Notes: generated from the sequence alone by a model not told the origin. DNA of 64,000 nt from Papaver somniferum (GCF_003573695.1 NC_039368.1:15876360-15940359), one strand, 5' to 3'; numbered from the stretch's first letter, positions 10,827 to 22,986 are shown. A program made the numbers and translations.

Positions 10827-13694
10827 TCAATCAAGGTAAACAGGGTCCTCCAGAGGGACCTCCTCAACATCACCTGTAGGAAAAGGCTCTATAAAGGGCT
10901 TCAATCGCTGACCGTTAACCTTCGAAGAACTACTACCATCTGGTGTCTCAATCTCAACAGCGCCATGAGAAAAAACAGTACGGACCACAAAAGGACCGGT
11001 CCATCGAGAGCACAACTTCCCGGGGAATAGATGCAACCGAGTGTCATATAGAAGAACTTTTTGACCTAGAGAAAATGACTTTCGTAAAATTTTCATATCA
11101 TGCACAAGTTTCATTTTGTTCTTATACTCCATAGCACTATCATATGCATCTCTACGAATCTCGTCCAACTCATTGAGCTGGAGCTTTATTTGAGCTCCTT
11201 CCTTGTCAAGTGAAAATTTTAAGTTCTTAATAGCCCAATAGGATCGATGCTCTAACTCAACAGGAAGGTGACATGCCTTGCCAAACACTAAACGATAAGG
11301 TGACATTCCAATGGGTGTCTTAAACGCAGTACGGTAAGCCCATAAGGCATCAGTAAGCCTCGACGACCAGTCTTTCCTATTTGGATTAACTGTTTTCTCT
11401 AGAATACGTTTAATTTCTCTATTGGAAACCTCTACCTGACCACTAGTCTGAGGGTGATATGGGGTTGCTACTTTATGGGTAATACCGTATTGTTTCATTA
11501 AAAGAGAAAACGGTCTATTACAAAAGTGTGAACCTCCATCACTAATTATAGCTCGTGGCGTACCAAAACGTGTAAGTATATTCTCTTTCAAAAACTGGAC
11601 TACGACCCTATGGTCATTTGTTTTACACGGAACCGCCTCAACCCACTTAGACACATAGTCTACAGCGACAAGTATGTGAAGATAACCAAACGAAATAGGA
11701 AATGGACCCATAAAATCAATGCCCCACACATCAAAGACCTCAATCACTAAAATAGGGTTCAAAGCCATCATATTTCTACGGGAAATGGTTCCTAACTTCT
11801 GGCAACGCTCACAAGAAACACAATGACTATGGGAATCTTTAAACAACGAAGGCCAGTAAAATCCACACTGCAAAATCTTAGCAGCAACCTTCTTAGCACT
11901 AAAATGACCCGCACATGCATGTTCATGACAAAAGGAGATAATACTAGACTGGTCACTCTCAGATACACATCTCCTAATAATCTGGTCCGGACAATACTTA
12001 AACAGATAAGGATCGTCCCAAAAGAAATGATTAACCTCGGCTAAAAACCTAGAACGATCTTGCTTACCCCAATGTTGAGGCATTCGACCATTAACAAGAT
12101 AATTCACTATATTTGCATACCAAGGTGATTGGGAAACAGATAACAATTGTTCATCAGGAAAACTATCCCTTATAAGAAGGGAATTATTAGGGGAACTAAC
12201 AACTAGCCTAGACAAGTGATCTGCTACCACATTCTCTGCACCCTTTTTGTCTCTAATGTCTGGAAAAAATTCTTGTAACAAAAGGATCCATATAATCAAT
12301 CTATGTTTGGTATCCTTCTTAGACAAAAGGTATTTCAAAGCAGCATGATCAGTATAGATTACGAACTTAGAACCTAATAAATAGGATCTAAACTTATCCA
12401 AGGAAAACACGATGGCTAGCAATTCCTTCTCGGTAGTTGTATAGTTCATTTGGGCATCATTCAGAGTTTTGCTAGCATAGTAAATCACATGGAGTAATTT
12501 GTTTTCTCGCTGACCTAGCACAACGCCTACAACATAATCTGAAGCATCACACATAATTTCAAAGGGTAGGTTCCAGTTAGGTGCCTGGACTATCGGGGTA
12601 GTAGTGAGTAAAGTCTTAAGCTTATCAAAATCCTTTAAGAAAGAATCATCAAAGACAAACTTAACATCTTTTGCAAGCAAATTGCAAAGAGGTCTAGAAA
12701 TCAAGCTAAAATCCTTAATGAATCGACGGTAAAAACCTGCATGCCCTAAGAATGACCTAATATCTTTTACGGTTTTTGGGACCTGTAGAGTCTTAATAAG
12801 GTCAATTTTGGCTTTGTCTACCTCTATACCCTTTGAAGAAACGATGTGCCCTGAGACAATTCCTGATTCAACCATGAAATGACATTTTTCCCAATTAAGC
12901 ACTAAATTATTTTCCTTACACCTAGTCAACAGTAATGTCAAATTATGCAAGCACTCATCAAAGGATGAACCAAATACTGAAAAATCATCCATAAAGACCT
13001 CTAAAAACCGTTCTACCATATCAGAAAATATGCTCATCATACAACGCTTAAAAGTCGCAGGGGAATTACATAACCCGAAAAGCATGCGTCTATACGCAAA
13101 GGTACCAAAGGGACAGGTAAAAGTGGTTTTCTCTTGGTATTTTGGGGCAATAACGATCTGATTGTAACCGGAGTAACCATCTAAGAAGCAATAGTGACTA
13201 TGTCCAGCTAATCGCTCCAGCATTTGGTCGATAAAAGGAAGAGGAAAGTGATCCTTCCTTGTGACCTTGTTCATTTTCCTATAGTCAATACACACACACC
13301 ATCCCGTGGTCACTCGGGTTGGGATTAATTCATTATTATCATTCTGGACTACAGTGATACCTGATTTCTTGGGGACAACCTGAACAGGGCTGACCCACTT
13401 ACTGTCTGAAATTGGGTAAATAATACCCGCATCTAACAACTTAAGCACCTCTTTTCGAACTACCTCTTTCATGGTAGGGTTCAGTCGACGTTGCATCTCC
13501 CTAGAAGGTTTGGAGTCTTCCTCTAAATGAATCTGATGCATACACACAGTAGGACTTATACCCTTAATGTCTGCTATAGTCCACCCTAAAGCTTCCTTAT
13601 TGTCTTGAAGTACTTTTACTAGCCTACTCTCCTGATCACTCTCCAAATCGGAAGCTACAATCACAGGTAAAGTCTCAGATGGGCCTAAAAACAC
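10827..13694 (-). CDS. Athila-like pol: RT, RNase H, integrase (955 aa, open)
   Basis: Uninterrupted 955-codon frame. RT: residues about 85-300, with [11 protein letters not shown] (170-180) and catalytic FMDD (234-237). RNase H: about 380-500, with catalytic Asp383 and Asp449. Integrase: His590/592/597 and C-x2-C (628-631) zinc-binding segment, catalytic Asp660, Asp719 and Glu755, and a GPF-type C-terminal end (SRWTGPFVV). It would copy and insert the element. The ATG is not the native start: pol was fused to the protease, and a one-base loss near 13720 now separates them. There is no chromodomain, as expected for Athila. The intact frame next to broken gag suggests a recent element. Confidence 0.92.
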   Translation of the reverse strand: MFLGPSETLPVIVASDLESDQESRLVKVLQDNKEALGWTIADIKGISPTVCMHQIHLEEDSKPSREMQRRLNPTMKEVVRKEVLKLLDAGIIYPISDSKWVSPVQVVPKKSGITVVQNDNNELIPTRVTTGWCVCIDYRKMNKVTRKDHFPLPFIDQMLERLAGHSHYCFLDGYSGYNQIVIAPKYQEKTTFTCPFGTFAYRRMLFGLCNSPATFKRCMMSIFSDMVERFLEVFMDDFSVFGSSFDECLHNLTLLLTRCKENNLVLNWEKCHFMVESGIVSGHIVSSKGIEVDKAKIDLIKTLQVPKTVKDIRSFLGHAGFYRRFIKDFSLISRPLCNLLAKDVKFVFDDSFLKDFDKLKTLLTTTPIVQAPNWNLPFEIMCDASDYVVGVVLGQRENKLLHVIYYASKTLNDAQMNYTTTEKELLAIVFSLDKFRSYLLGSKFVIYTDHAALKYLLSKKDTKHRLIIWILLLQEFFPDIRDKKGAENVVADHLSRLVVSSPNNSLLIRDSFPDEQLLSVSQSPWYANIVNYLVNGRMPQHWGKQDRSRFLAEVNHFFWDDPYLFKYCPDQIIRRCVSESDQSSIISFCHEHACAGHFSAKKVAAKILQCGFYWPSLFKDSHSHCVSCERCQKLGTISRRNMMALNPILVIEVFDVWGIDFMGPFPISFGYLHILVAVDYVSKWVEAVPCKTNDHRVVVQFLKENILTRFGTPRAIISDGGSHFCNRPFSLLMKQYGITHKVATPYHPQTSGQVEVSNREIKRILEKTVNPNRKDWSSRLTDALWAYRTAFKTPIGMSPYRLVFGKACHLPVELEHRSYWAIKNLKFSLDKEGAQIKLQLNELDEIRRDAYDSAMEYKNKMKLVHDMKILRKSFSLGQKVLLYDTRLHLFPGKLCSRWTGPFVVRTVFSHGAVEIETPDGSSSSKVNGQRLKPFIEPFPTGDVEEVPLEDPVYLD

Positions 13695-14875
13695 ATACTG
13701 TAGAGTATTGGGTAGTGGTTAAGGTCCAACTTTGGGGGCTCTTCTAAAGAAGGAATTAGGGTAGTCTCAGAAACTGGTAACGGTTCGAACCTATCTTTCC
13801 ATCTATCAGTGTCTAACACAGGGGTAGAATCTAATAGAGCATTCACTTGTTCAATGGTGCTATCGTCATCAAAATCTAAACCAAAATGGGATAGAAAACT
13901 TTCTAATGGGTCTTCAAATAAAATGTTTGGTAATGACTTCTGAACTAAGGCTTCTATCATGTTCACCTCTTCAACACATGTGTCATCTAGCTCATAAGGT
14001 AGCTTACTGACATTAAAAATGTTCATCTCTATAGTCATATTACCAAAAGATAAATTCATCACACCATTTCGACAGTTAATGATCGCATTCGACGTAGCTA
14101 AAAACGGGCGACCTAAAATCACAGGTATCTGGTTCTCGGGGTTTGGGACAGGTTGAGTATCTAGGACCACGAAATCCACTGGATAGATAAACTTTTAGAC
14201 CTCAATAAGGACATCCTCAATAACACCTCAAGGAATTTTAACAGACCTATCAGCTAACTGCAGTGTTATCTGAGTAGGTTTCATTTCACCAAGTCCTAGA
14301 TGTAAGTACACATGGTACGGAATTAGGTTCATACTGGCTCCTAAGTCAAGTAAAGCTTTTTCTACCCGGTGTTTACCTATTGTACAAGCAATGGTAGGGG
14401 AACCTGGGTCTTTGTACTTTGGAGTTGTAGAGTTTTGAATAATTAAACTTACGTGACTAGCTAAAAAGGCTTTCTTATGGACGCTAAGTTTTCGCTTTCA
14501 CGTACATATATCCTTAAGGAACTTGGCATAAGCAGGAATTTGCCTAATTGCATCTAATAAAGGAAGGTTTACGGTAACTTGCTTAAAAACCTCCAATATA
14601 TCATTAAAGTTCGATTCCTTCTTTGTTGGTACTAATAGCTGAGAAAATGGGGATCAAGGCACAGAATCAGACCTCTCAGGAGCTGAGTTGGCATCATCAG
14701 AAATTTTATCAGTTTCCTTAGCTAGTTTTCCTAAGGGGTGAACTACAGTATGTTCACTATCGGGCATGGTTACCTGATTGTCTACTATTCTACCACTCCT
14801 AAGGGTTCTAATAGCATTCAATTGATTCGATGGTTTTGTACCTGTTTCATGAACTCCTCTAGGATTAGGATTAGT
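13685..14875 (-). pseudogene. Athila-like protease and gag-pro linker, broken
   Basis: On the minus strand a protease is readable: ALLDLGASMNLIPY (Asp-Leu-Gly-Ala catalytic loop, about 14310-14350) and the ILGRPFLAT block (about 14080-14110). In-frame stops lie at 14654-14656 (TGA), 14498-14500 (TGA), 14228-14230 (TGA) and 14195-14197 (TAA). A one-base deletion near 13720 puts RT in another frame. The 164-codon ORF at 13685-14179 is the unbroken C-terminal piece. Confidence 0.8.
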
Positions 14876-16290
14876 CTAAATAGGGAACCTACCATTATCT
14901 CTCTCACTTAAGGTCTTATCTATTTGGCCGACTTGAAGTTCTAACTTAGCAAGGCTCTGAGCATTAGTTTGAAAATTCTGTTCTGTTTCCTGTTGAAAAC
15001 TAACATGGCTCTGTGCTAACATTTCCTGAGTTTTTGCTAACATCTTAATAGATTCCTCTAAGCTAGTCATTTTATTTTCTGGGCCTGATGTATCCTAGTG
15101 TAACCAAAACCTGGGGAAGCATTAGAATTATTAAACTGACCCTGACTCTGGCCCTTATACCATGAAAAGTTCGGATGTTTCCTCCAACCAGGATTATAGG
15201 TTTCTGAATATGGGTCAAACTTCTGACGATTATCAAACCTAGTGTTATTATATAGAGCATTGGTTTGCTTTTCATTATTCTGGCCTTCCCAAAGAGGCTC
15301 TAATCTACCACTAGTGTTACCCACTTCTAAAGCTTCTAACCTTTTCGCTATAGCACCTATTTTGGCATCTGATTCATAGCCTCCTTCTACCCTATTAACG
15401 TTTTCTCTGCTGAGAAGAATTGTTTTCTGGGGTCCCATACTACTTTCCCATTGCTGGGTCTTTTCGGCGACTTCATGCAAATATGTCATCGCGTCATCAA
15501 CTGTTTGGTTCTCAAATCCACCAGTACACATAGATTCTACTGTGGTTGTGGTGGGATAATCTAAACCCTCATAAAGGATCTGAACTAACCTAACCTTCTC
15601 TAAACCATGATGAGGACATTGGGCTAATAAATCATTGAACCTTTCCAAATACCTATACAAAGTTTCTCCCTCCTTTTGAGAAAACGTGCAGATTTGCGTC
15701 CTAATAGACGATGTTTTGTGCCTAGGGAAAAACTTGTTCAAAAAGGCAGATGTAAGTTGTTCATACGTTTCGATTGACCCGGAAGCCAAACTATATAGCC
15801 ACGATTTAGCTTTATCTTTCAGGGAAAAGGGGAATAACCTAAGTTTTAAAGAATCATCATCTAGGTTTCTAATCCTGAGGGAACTACAAATTTCCTCAAA
15901 GTCCCTAACATGGAAATAGGGGTTTTCATTTTCTTTCCCTAAAGAGATTGGGAGAAGCTGTAAGGTCCCAGGTTTAAGTTCATAAGTTGCTTCCGTCTCA
16001 GCTAACCTGATACATGAGGGGCGATTAGTCCTAGTTGGATTCAACAAAGCTTTCAAAGTTTCCATTTCTGGCGCTATCGGAGCAACAAGGATTCTCTCCT
16101 CAGTCAAAGGACGTTCAAAAACAGACTCTTCAAAATTCGGACTCTCTAGATTAAGGTAATCGAGACGCTTCGAACTACTAGGTTTCTCTTTAACAAATCT
16201 ACCTAGTGCGTCTATTTTACGTTCAGGCATACAATAGAATTTTCTAAATTGGAAGGGTAAGCAAACACATATCAAGGCCGACTCAACCAA
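14876..16290 (-). pseudogene. Athila-like gag, frameshifted near its C-terminus
   Basis: 407 codons at 15067-16290 hold an Athila gag: NPYFHVRDFEEICSSLRI, KAKSWLYSLASGSI, FLNKFFPRHKT and FNDLLAQCPHHGL. A Met in the KIDALGRF context, about 20 codons in, is a more typical start than the first Met. The frame shifts near 15070, and a 64-codon coiled-coil-like tail (MTSLEESIKMLAKTQEM) continues at 14876-15070 before a TAG. It encodes the capsid protein of the element particle. Confidence 0.85.
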
Positions 16291-17298
16291 ATCAAACCTA
16301 TTGATTTCTAGAAAACAAAAAGCATGATGGCTCCACTTAGATTGTTTCTAGACCAGCTTCTAATCCTTCGAACGGGAATTCGATACAATTTAAGCAAACC
16401 CCTCTGGAATCAATCCGAGTTAAAGTAAGTTGAATAGAGGCGAGGGAAGCTCGGTGGAGCTTTGATACCCAAGGCCTCATCAGTATTACAAGGCGGCGCA
16501 GTCATGCATTCAACTTACAGAAACCGTCAAGAACTTCGAAGTATGCTTAAAAGAGTAACCAATATTTTTCGAATGACTTTCCTGTTAAGCTCGTTACCCT
16601 ATTAGTCTCGTTCTAGTCAAAATTTTAGGCTTAGGTTCGCGTAGGTTACGTGTTCCTAAAGCGGGCAAGAAGAGAACGGTGATGAAATCCGAACCCTTAT
16701 CTTGTATGGCCAGACCTTGCCCTTTACTAGAAAAATAAATTTCCTTATTCAGTCCTCAACATATATGCATACGAAGGAGTCCAGTAACTCGCTGACAGGG
16801 GATTCGCGAGTGTTTAGAATCTTACCTCCCGTTCCATACGGGGATGAATCGGTTGTAGTCGACTCGGGCCACTGACTCCGATGTCAAGTGTACGAACCCA
16901 AGGTGCAGAGACAATATCGTAATTGTCTTCCTTCTCTGCAAACAGTTTATATTTAAAGTACCCTTCCGTAGGGTAATAAAAAAAAATAATGTCCCAAAGT
17001 CCAAAAAGAAAAGAAAAATTACAAAAATAATAAACCCTAATACAGTTTTTTTTTTTTTCTAAAAGAAAATAAACAAACCCTAAACTAAAATTGTATAAAA
17101 TAAAATTGTCTTCTTTTTTTGTTGTTTTTGCTTTAATCTTTAGCTCCAAGTCTTTATGAAATCACCAAACTCTTTGGCTCAATTTTCTTTATGATCCATA
17201 ACCTGTAGACACAAGATAAATACCCAAAAACATAAAAAAGAACAAAAATAATAACAAAATAAAAATAAAATAAATCTAAAACCCTAAAAACAAGTCCG
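16291..17298 (-). other. 5' leader of the Athila-like element
   Basis: About 1 kb between PBS and gag, with T-rich stretches on the minus strand near 17040-17130. No gene seen; minus-strand ORFs such as 16814-17149 lack known motifs. Confidence 0.6.
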
Positions 17299-17317
17299 CG
17301 TCGGCGGCGCCAAAAAT
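17299..17317 (-). other. Primer-binding site, tRNA-Asp type, diverged
   Basis: On the minus strand TGGCGCCGCCGACGCGGA follows the 5' LTR. It shares TGGCGCCG with the Athila PBS matching tRNA-Asp and differs further on. Confidence 0.65.
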
Positions 17318-18840
17318 TGATGTAGTTTGTAGATAGTGGTAAAAAGTGATTCGATTCTCGAACTTGTGAAGGATAACTTTAGACTTAAATTCAAAACTAA
17401 ATAGAAAACTCACTAATAATTATAACAAACACTGACAAAGTTGGTATCAATATTAAAAGAACACTGAGGCTAAGATTCCACTATTTTCCAAGTTCAAAGT
17501 GATTTGGTCCAAATATTTATATTCATGCAATTTTCTCGTTTAATTTGATTCTAAAATATTGCAACTAATAGATTTTCAAAAGTAATAATTGTAAATACCA
17601 AGTATGAAGCATCAAGAGTCTATAAACTAAGCATACTCCATAAAAATAGATCATAATCACTCAAATAAAAATCATATTCAATAATAGTTCAAGGAAAATA
17701 ATCATAATAATAATTGCAATAAATTATATAAAATAGATTGTACCATTTTTTGTTGGAAAAATAGCTTCCTCTATCGCCTCAGCAGTGGGGTTTAGCTCCT
17801 CATATTAATCATGATCTCAAAATATTTTTTATGGCTCAAAAGATGATTAAAAAGATGAAAAGTGATAAAACAGACGATTCGCAACAGTTTGTTGGTGTTG
17901 CAGAATCACTGTTATAGGGAGAAATAGTATCTAAAGGCCTAATGCAACCGTTGTGATGAACGACACATAGGTTCTGCTGTGAAACAACGATAATTTGCTG
18001 CAACAGTTGCTTGTGTGTCAATGTTCTTCGTGTTCTTCCTCTTCAGCAACAGCAGCAGAATAAGGTATTTTCCTGCAACTCGATCTCTGGAGCTCTGTGG
18101 CGTTCTAAACTTCTCTGAAAGGATTCGTACCCCTTATATGACTTATCCCCTCTCCTTTTATAGGTCACAGCTCGATTAAATCTCCCCCAAAATCTTGGTT
18201 TATCTCCACAGCAAGTTTCAGAGTTTTCTTTCTGCCAAACTCTCTTCACGCGTATTTGACCTCTCCCAATACTTCCAAATTCTTTATTAGCTAACTGCGA
18301 ATGTTGGGGAAGCTTTTCTAGCCTTTAATCTCCCTGAATTGTCGAAAAAAATATTCCAACAGCAACCCGTGACCACAACACCTCTGTTTCCTTCTCCCGG
18401 TCGATCTAACCCAATTCATTCGATCCAATCACATATACCGACCCTGTTATGCTCTAGGAAGTCTAGCCCAACAAAAATCATCCATTGAATCTCGTTATTT
18501 CACGTCCAACTGATGCTCCCAAATTCACGCAGGTAATAATATAGTTTCCCGCCAAAATTGTGTTTGAACGATGAAGAAAAAGGTGGGAGCCTCCTATCCA
18601 GAGTAGGGGTGACTTTAGCAGCTGCCTTAAGGGGTGTCCTGGGGTGCCCCTTATCCAAACTGGGGGTCCGATTAGCAAGTGTCCTCCGGGTGCTTTCCGA
18701 CAACTTTTCGAGCCAATTTTTCCAAAAATGTTTATTGGCCAAAAATACCTATAAATAAATAAAACACCATAATAAGTACAAAAATGAGCCCTAACAATAT
18801 ATAGAATCGAGACAAATCGGACACAAAAATGTGTCTATCA
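17318..18840 (-). repeat. Athila-like 5' LTR (right copy)
   Basis: Partner of 8084-9606, with the same length and ends. TGCAC follows at 18841-18845, matching the bases before 8084. Confidence 0.9.
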
Positions 18841-18845
18841 TGCAC

Positions 18846-18921
18846 GTTCAAATCTTCTCTAGATGATCATATATTGACGAAGTTACATACGACGTAGTTC
18901 CTTTAGATGTCTGCCAGGTAG
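18846..18921 (+). pseudogene. Chromovirus protease, 3' part
   Basis: Reads YIDEVTYDVVPLDVCQVVL in one frame, the protease C-terminal block of plant chromoviruses. It continues the protease cut at 8083 once the nested element is ignored. It then runs into an unrelated repeat. Confidence 0.7.
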
Positions 18922-19145
18922 TGTTAGAGCACTGCTCGGTCGAACTCGCATGCGTTGCTATCTCAAGCATGTTTGTCAAGTTTAGTTGTCAAAACTATAT
19001 GTCTTGATTTCTAGACTACTTATAGCTAAGTCTCGGTTTAGGACAAATTAATGTAGTTGAGCTCCGGACTCCGTGGCGATCATCTTACGAAGACGAAGAA
19101 CTACTCGAGGAACCAGTGGAACTTCATCCGACTAAAAGGTATGAT
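18922..19145 (+). repeat. Inserted dispersed repeat replacing the RT N-terminus
   Basis: Begins GTGTTAGAGCACTGCTCGG and ends near CTAAAAGGTATG. It is not coding in the RT frame and is distantly similar to 5357-5600. It stands where the RT fingers/palm start should be, so an insertion with deletion, or a deletion repaired with filler, happened here. Confidence 0.5.
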
Positions 19146-19149
19146 CCAT

Positions 19150-19945
19150 CGATATTTATGCGTTTGATGATGATTTGTTACGATCCTTTATAAAAGATTT
19201 TGTGATCGTTTATTTGGATGATATCCTTATATACAACAGAACTTGGGAAGAGCATATCGTTCACGTTGAAAAGGTATTTAAAATGTTACATGAAGGCCAG
19301 CTGAAGTTGAACGTAAAAAAGTGTGAGTTTGGAAAGGAGGAGTTGGTGTACCTTGGATTCATTGCTGGTGGTGGACAACAGAAGATTGATCTAAGAAATT
19401 TTGAAGTGATCACTAAGTGGCCTAGACCTAGTACTGTAACTGAAATCAGGAGTTTCTTAGGGGCTTCCACATACTTGCGTAAGTTTATCCGATATTTTTC
19501 GAATATTGCAGGACCATTACATGGTTTTACGGGAGATAAGACAAAGTTTGAATGGCAGCAAATCCATGAAGACGCTTTTCAGTTACTAAAAAGAAATATT
19601 TCAGAAGCACCAGTGTTGGCATTGCCTAACTTACAGCGTACCTTTGAAGTTGAGACCGACACTTCTAAATATGCATTGGGAGGAGTGTTGTTACAGGATG
19701 GTAAACCAGTGGAGTACCATTCAGAATTGTTCTCAGGTGCTATTAAGAACTACGCACCTTATGACAAAGAATTTTATGCTTTATATCAATGTATCAAGCA
19801 TTGGCGAGTGTATCTCTTAGGTAAAGAAGTGGTACATTCAGATCACAAACCATTGGAGTATATACACGCACGGACGAAACTACAACAAGCCAGGCACATG
19901 AAGTGGATGTCTTACTTGATGATTTTCAACATTCTCATTGAGTAA
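19150..19945 (+). pseudogene. Chromovirus RT (C-terminal half) and RNase H
   Basis: The 257-codon frame at 19175-19945 has the RT catalytic block DFVIVYLDDILIY (YLDD), CEFGKEELVYLGF, SFLGASTYLRKFI, then RNase H with VETDTSKYALGGVLLQ and HSDHKPLEYI. The RT N-terminal half is absent. A frameshift near 19165 separates the FMRLM residues from the rest, and a TAA at 19943-19945 ends the frame before the integrase linker. Confidence 0.85.
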
Positions 19946-21480
19946 AAGAAGGGAGTAACAAACAAGTTGGCAGATATGTTGTTTCTTCCACCAATTCGAG
20001 CATTAATGGTGGCCATGAGAATTCAGCCGATTGTTCCTCAAGAGTATATAGAGTCATACACATCTAGCAAATACTTCAAGAAGGTGTGAAGAGTGTTTTG
20101 AAAGAAGAGTTTGAACTCCTGGATTGATTGTTGTACAAGGGTCAATTACTTTGCATTCCAGAAGATGGAGATCGTTTACAATGGTTAAGATAGGCACACA
20201 CATCCCGATTTGCTGGACACTTTGGGATGAATAAAACTCTTCTTAACCTTCGTCGTTATGTCTTTTGTCCAAATATGTAAGATGATGTGGCTAAGTTGGT
20301 TAGAGGGTGTAAGTTGTGTAGCACATCTAAACCTTCCAAAAAGAAACGTGGGTTATATATGCCATTACCAGTACCATCAAGGCCTTAGGAGAGTATTTCT
20401 ATGGATTTTATTGGTGGATTACCGAAGACGAAGTCTGGTGATGATTACTTGTTCGTTGTGGTCGGCCAATTCAGCAAGATGATTGCATTAATTCCATGTA
20501 CAAAGACGGTAACGGGAGCCGGGGAAGCAAAGCTCTTCTTTGAGCATGTGTGGAAGCATTTTGGATTACCTATTTCGAATATTTCTGATAGGGATAGTCG
20601 ATTCCTTAGTCACTTTTGGGATTCTTTATGGAAGATGATGGACACTAGGTTGAAAAAGAGTACAGCTTTTCATTCACAAATAGACGGAAATACAGAAGTG
20701 GTCAACATGACTATGGTTCACATGTTAAGGAGATACAATTCCAAGCACCCTAAAACTTGGGATGAAAGTTTATCATATCTACAATTTGCATTCAACAGAG
20801 CAGTTCATAGTTCTTCGGGAAAATCTCCTTTCGAGACGCGCGTTCTATGGTTACGTACCACCTAGTCCTTTCGATCTAGTATTTTCTAGTGATACCTCAA
20901 CGGGTGGAAGGAAGTGAACGGCAAAAGGCATAAAAGTTGTTGGAGAAGATATCTCAGATTCATGTGACTGTTAAAGCACAACTAAAGAAGTCACAAGCCA
21001 AATACAAAGCAAAACATGACAAGCACCTTGTGCCTTGTAATTTCGGTGCTGGTGACTTGGTATGGTTAAAATTAGGTAAGGAGCGACTGAAGGGGGAAGG
21101 TAAGAAATTGAATCCATTGAGATATGGACCATTTCGTATTCTCGATCAGATAGGCGACAATGCCTTTCGTCTGGATCTGCCACCTTATCTAGGAATGTAC
21201 TCGGTTATAAATGTCGAATACTTGAAGTTGTTTGAACCACCATTACTTGATGATGACAGCGACGACACTATGATCTTACCACGAGTAGAAGACTTATGGT
21301 TTGATAGAGAGGAACCATTCAAGGAAGACTGCATATTGGAGCGAAGAGTGACTAAAACGCGACAAAGAGATAAATAAGCTTTTCTAATTTGATGTAAAGG
21401 TCAAGTTCCTAGAAAGGACAAGTGGTTTAACATGGAAAAAGAGACTCTCGAGTTCCCTAACCTTCATTTTTAAATCTCAC
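19946..21480 (+). pseudogene. Chromovirus integrase with decayed chromodomain
   Basis: Pieces in several frames: zinc-binding part with GHFGMNKT and CKLCSTSKPSKKK (about 20215-20345); core at 20401-20865 with MDFIGGLPK (Asp), ISDRDSRF (Asp) and GNTEVVN (Glu); C-terminal GPFRILDQIG block at 20937-21377. Downstream, around 21380-21475, chromodomain-like residues (CKGQVPRKDKW, METLEFP-like end) can be read through two stops (TAA, TGA). Chromodomains direct integration to marked chromatin. Stops and shifts make it non-functional. Confidence 0.8.
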
Positions 21481-21496
21481 TAGAGTTCAAGTTCTT

Positions 21497-21510
21497 AAAA
21501 AGGGGACCCA
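21497..21510 (+). other. Polypurine tract of the chromovirus
   Basis: AAAAAGGGGACCCA directly precedes the 3' LTR start TGATACAGG. Confidence 0.8.
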
Positions 21511-21995
21511 TGATACAGGTGTATCCGCACTCCTTTAGAGAACTTAGTTAACCTCAAGCTAAGTTGAGGGAAGAATCATATTCTAGGCAAGAATCCTTGT
21601 TTAGGCAGAATTCCTAGTTAGGAAAGAGTTTTTTTTAGGCAATACTCATATTTTAGGAAATCGATTCCTAATAGAAGACCTAGTCGGCGGAGTGCGATGA
21701 AGTCTATAAATAGATAGGTTTGGTTGTTAACTAAAGGACACACAGAAAACCTAGAGAAAGCTTGGAACAATACTTGTGCAAACTTAACAAACAATTTAAG
21801 GTTAATCCACTGTTTAGAGAAGATTGTGAGCGTAACAAAGAGAGAATTGTAATTGTTTTCTTGTTCATAATCTAAGATAAGATATTTTCTTCGAATTACT
21901 ACTTGTGTTCTGTTTTCTAAGTTTCTCGTCTATTATTATTCTGAATTCCGCCTTTATAGTAATAGCTATCACGGTATAGAGATCAATACGTATCA
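21511..21995 (+). repeat. Chromovirus 3' LTR (485 bp)
   Basis: Homologous to 6120-6598 end to end. It ends CAATACGTATCA and is followed by CCGAT, the target-site duplication. Confidence 0.9.
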
Positions 21996-21999
21996 CCGA

Positions 22000-22145
22000 T
22001 CACAGAGAGTTGTGCAATCGATTATTGTAATTGGTGTAACCGGTTCTAGTAATTGGTGTAACCGATCCTGGTAAATGGTGTAACCGATCCTAGTGACTGG
22101 TGTGCCCGATCACAAGCAATACCATATGTATATGGTAACCGGTCC
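22000..22145 (+). repeat. Degenerate ACCGAT minisatellite, right part
   Basis: Several units of the form TGGTGTAACCGATCCTAGTAA, imperfect, continue the array of 5950-6119. Confidence 0.75.
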
Positions 22146-22309
22146 TTGTAATATAGGTGAATTATTAAAATTTGAGTATCGAGGATCGAATGATGGATAA
22201 GTGTTCTGAAAATGAGATTGTTGAGGAGACGCATTTGCTGATGCTGTTGTACTTTGGAATCAGAATTCACACGAGCTTCTTCAGAAGGTAATAATTCTAG
22301 TAACTCAGA

Positions 22310-22938
22310 TTAAGTGATTAGGTTCTCAGTTTTTAATTGTTGTATAGTGATAAAGGTTTTGAAAGCATTGAAACCATGTGGTAAACCTTGTAGAATGTTG
22401 AAAATTAGGTCCTCATCAGAAATTGCTCTTCCAATTTGTGCTAATTGATGCGAAATAGAGCGTGCTTTGTTGAAGTAAACAAGCATGGAATCACTACTTT
22501 TCTTTAGATGAACCAATCAGTTTTTAGTTGCATCAATCTAGACTTCGTAGACGAATTGAGGTTATGTTCTAAACGAGTCCATATTTCATGAGAAAAGGTG
22601 CAATCAATTATCTATGAGTGAGATTCTTCGGTGCAAGAACTAAACAACCATGATAGAATAGCTTGATCTTTATTTACCCAGTAATTGTAGTCAGGATTTC
22701 GAACAAAATCATTATCAGGATCATGATTTGATGGAGCTGCAAGTATAGCTTCACCAACAGAGAAGTTTTACGAAAGTATTTTACAGGACATTGAAAAGAT
22801 CCATCAACGAATCTGAAAAGATTAATTATAACTACGTAGAAGAGGTACGATCTGAGATTTCCAGAGAGTGTAATTTGTTGATGTTAATTTTGAAGGTGGT
22901 TTACAGGTAAGGGATATGTGTTTGTTGATTTCAGCCAT
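22310..22938 (-). pseudogene. Ty1-copia gag fragment
   Basis: Minus strand from an ATG at 22936-22938. Recognisable gag pieces are LTSTNYTLWKSQIVPLL, NYWVNKDQAILSW and, in the 68-codon ORF at 22310-22516, SISHQLAQIGRAISDEDL with ILQGLPHGF. Several stops occur. The rest of gag-pol and the 3' LTR are missing to the left. It encodes the particle protein of a copia element. Confidence 0.75.
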
Positions 22939-22986
22939 TGTTGAACTGTAAAATTGAAGTTGATATTGAATTAGGGTTTGAAAGAG

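Larger units (their letters stand above)
8084..18840 (-). mobile_element. Athila-like Ty3-gypsy element nested in the chromovirus protease
   Basis: The two 1523-bp LTRs (8084-9606 and 17318-18840) differ by only a few percent by eye. The target-site duplication TGCAC lies at 8079-8083 and 18841-18845. On the minus strand the order is LTR, tRNA-Asp-type PBS, leader, gag, protease, RT, RNase H, integrase, 3' spacer, PPT, LTR. The [16 protein letters not shown] motif and the PBS/PPT type place it with Athila/Tat. Pol is open, but gag and protease carry at least five lesions. Confidence 0.92.
6120..21995 (+). mobile_element. Chromovirus-type Ty3-gypsy element, decayed, hosting a nested element
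   Basis: The LTRs at 6120-6598 and 21511-21995 are clearly homologous. The 5-bp target-site duplication CCGAT flanks the element at 6115-6119 and 21996-22000. Order on the plus strand: LTR, PBS, gag, protease (first part), nested Athila-like element, protease (rest), RT, RNase H, integrase, chromodomain remnant, PPT, LTR. All frames carry stops or shifts, and the N-terminal half of RT is replaced by an unrelated repeat. It cannot be autonomous now. Confidence 0.9.
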
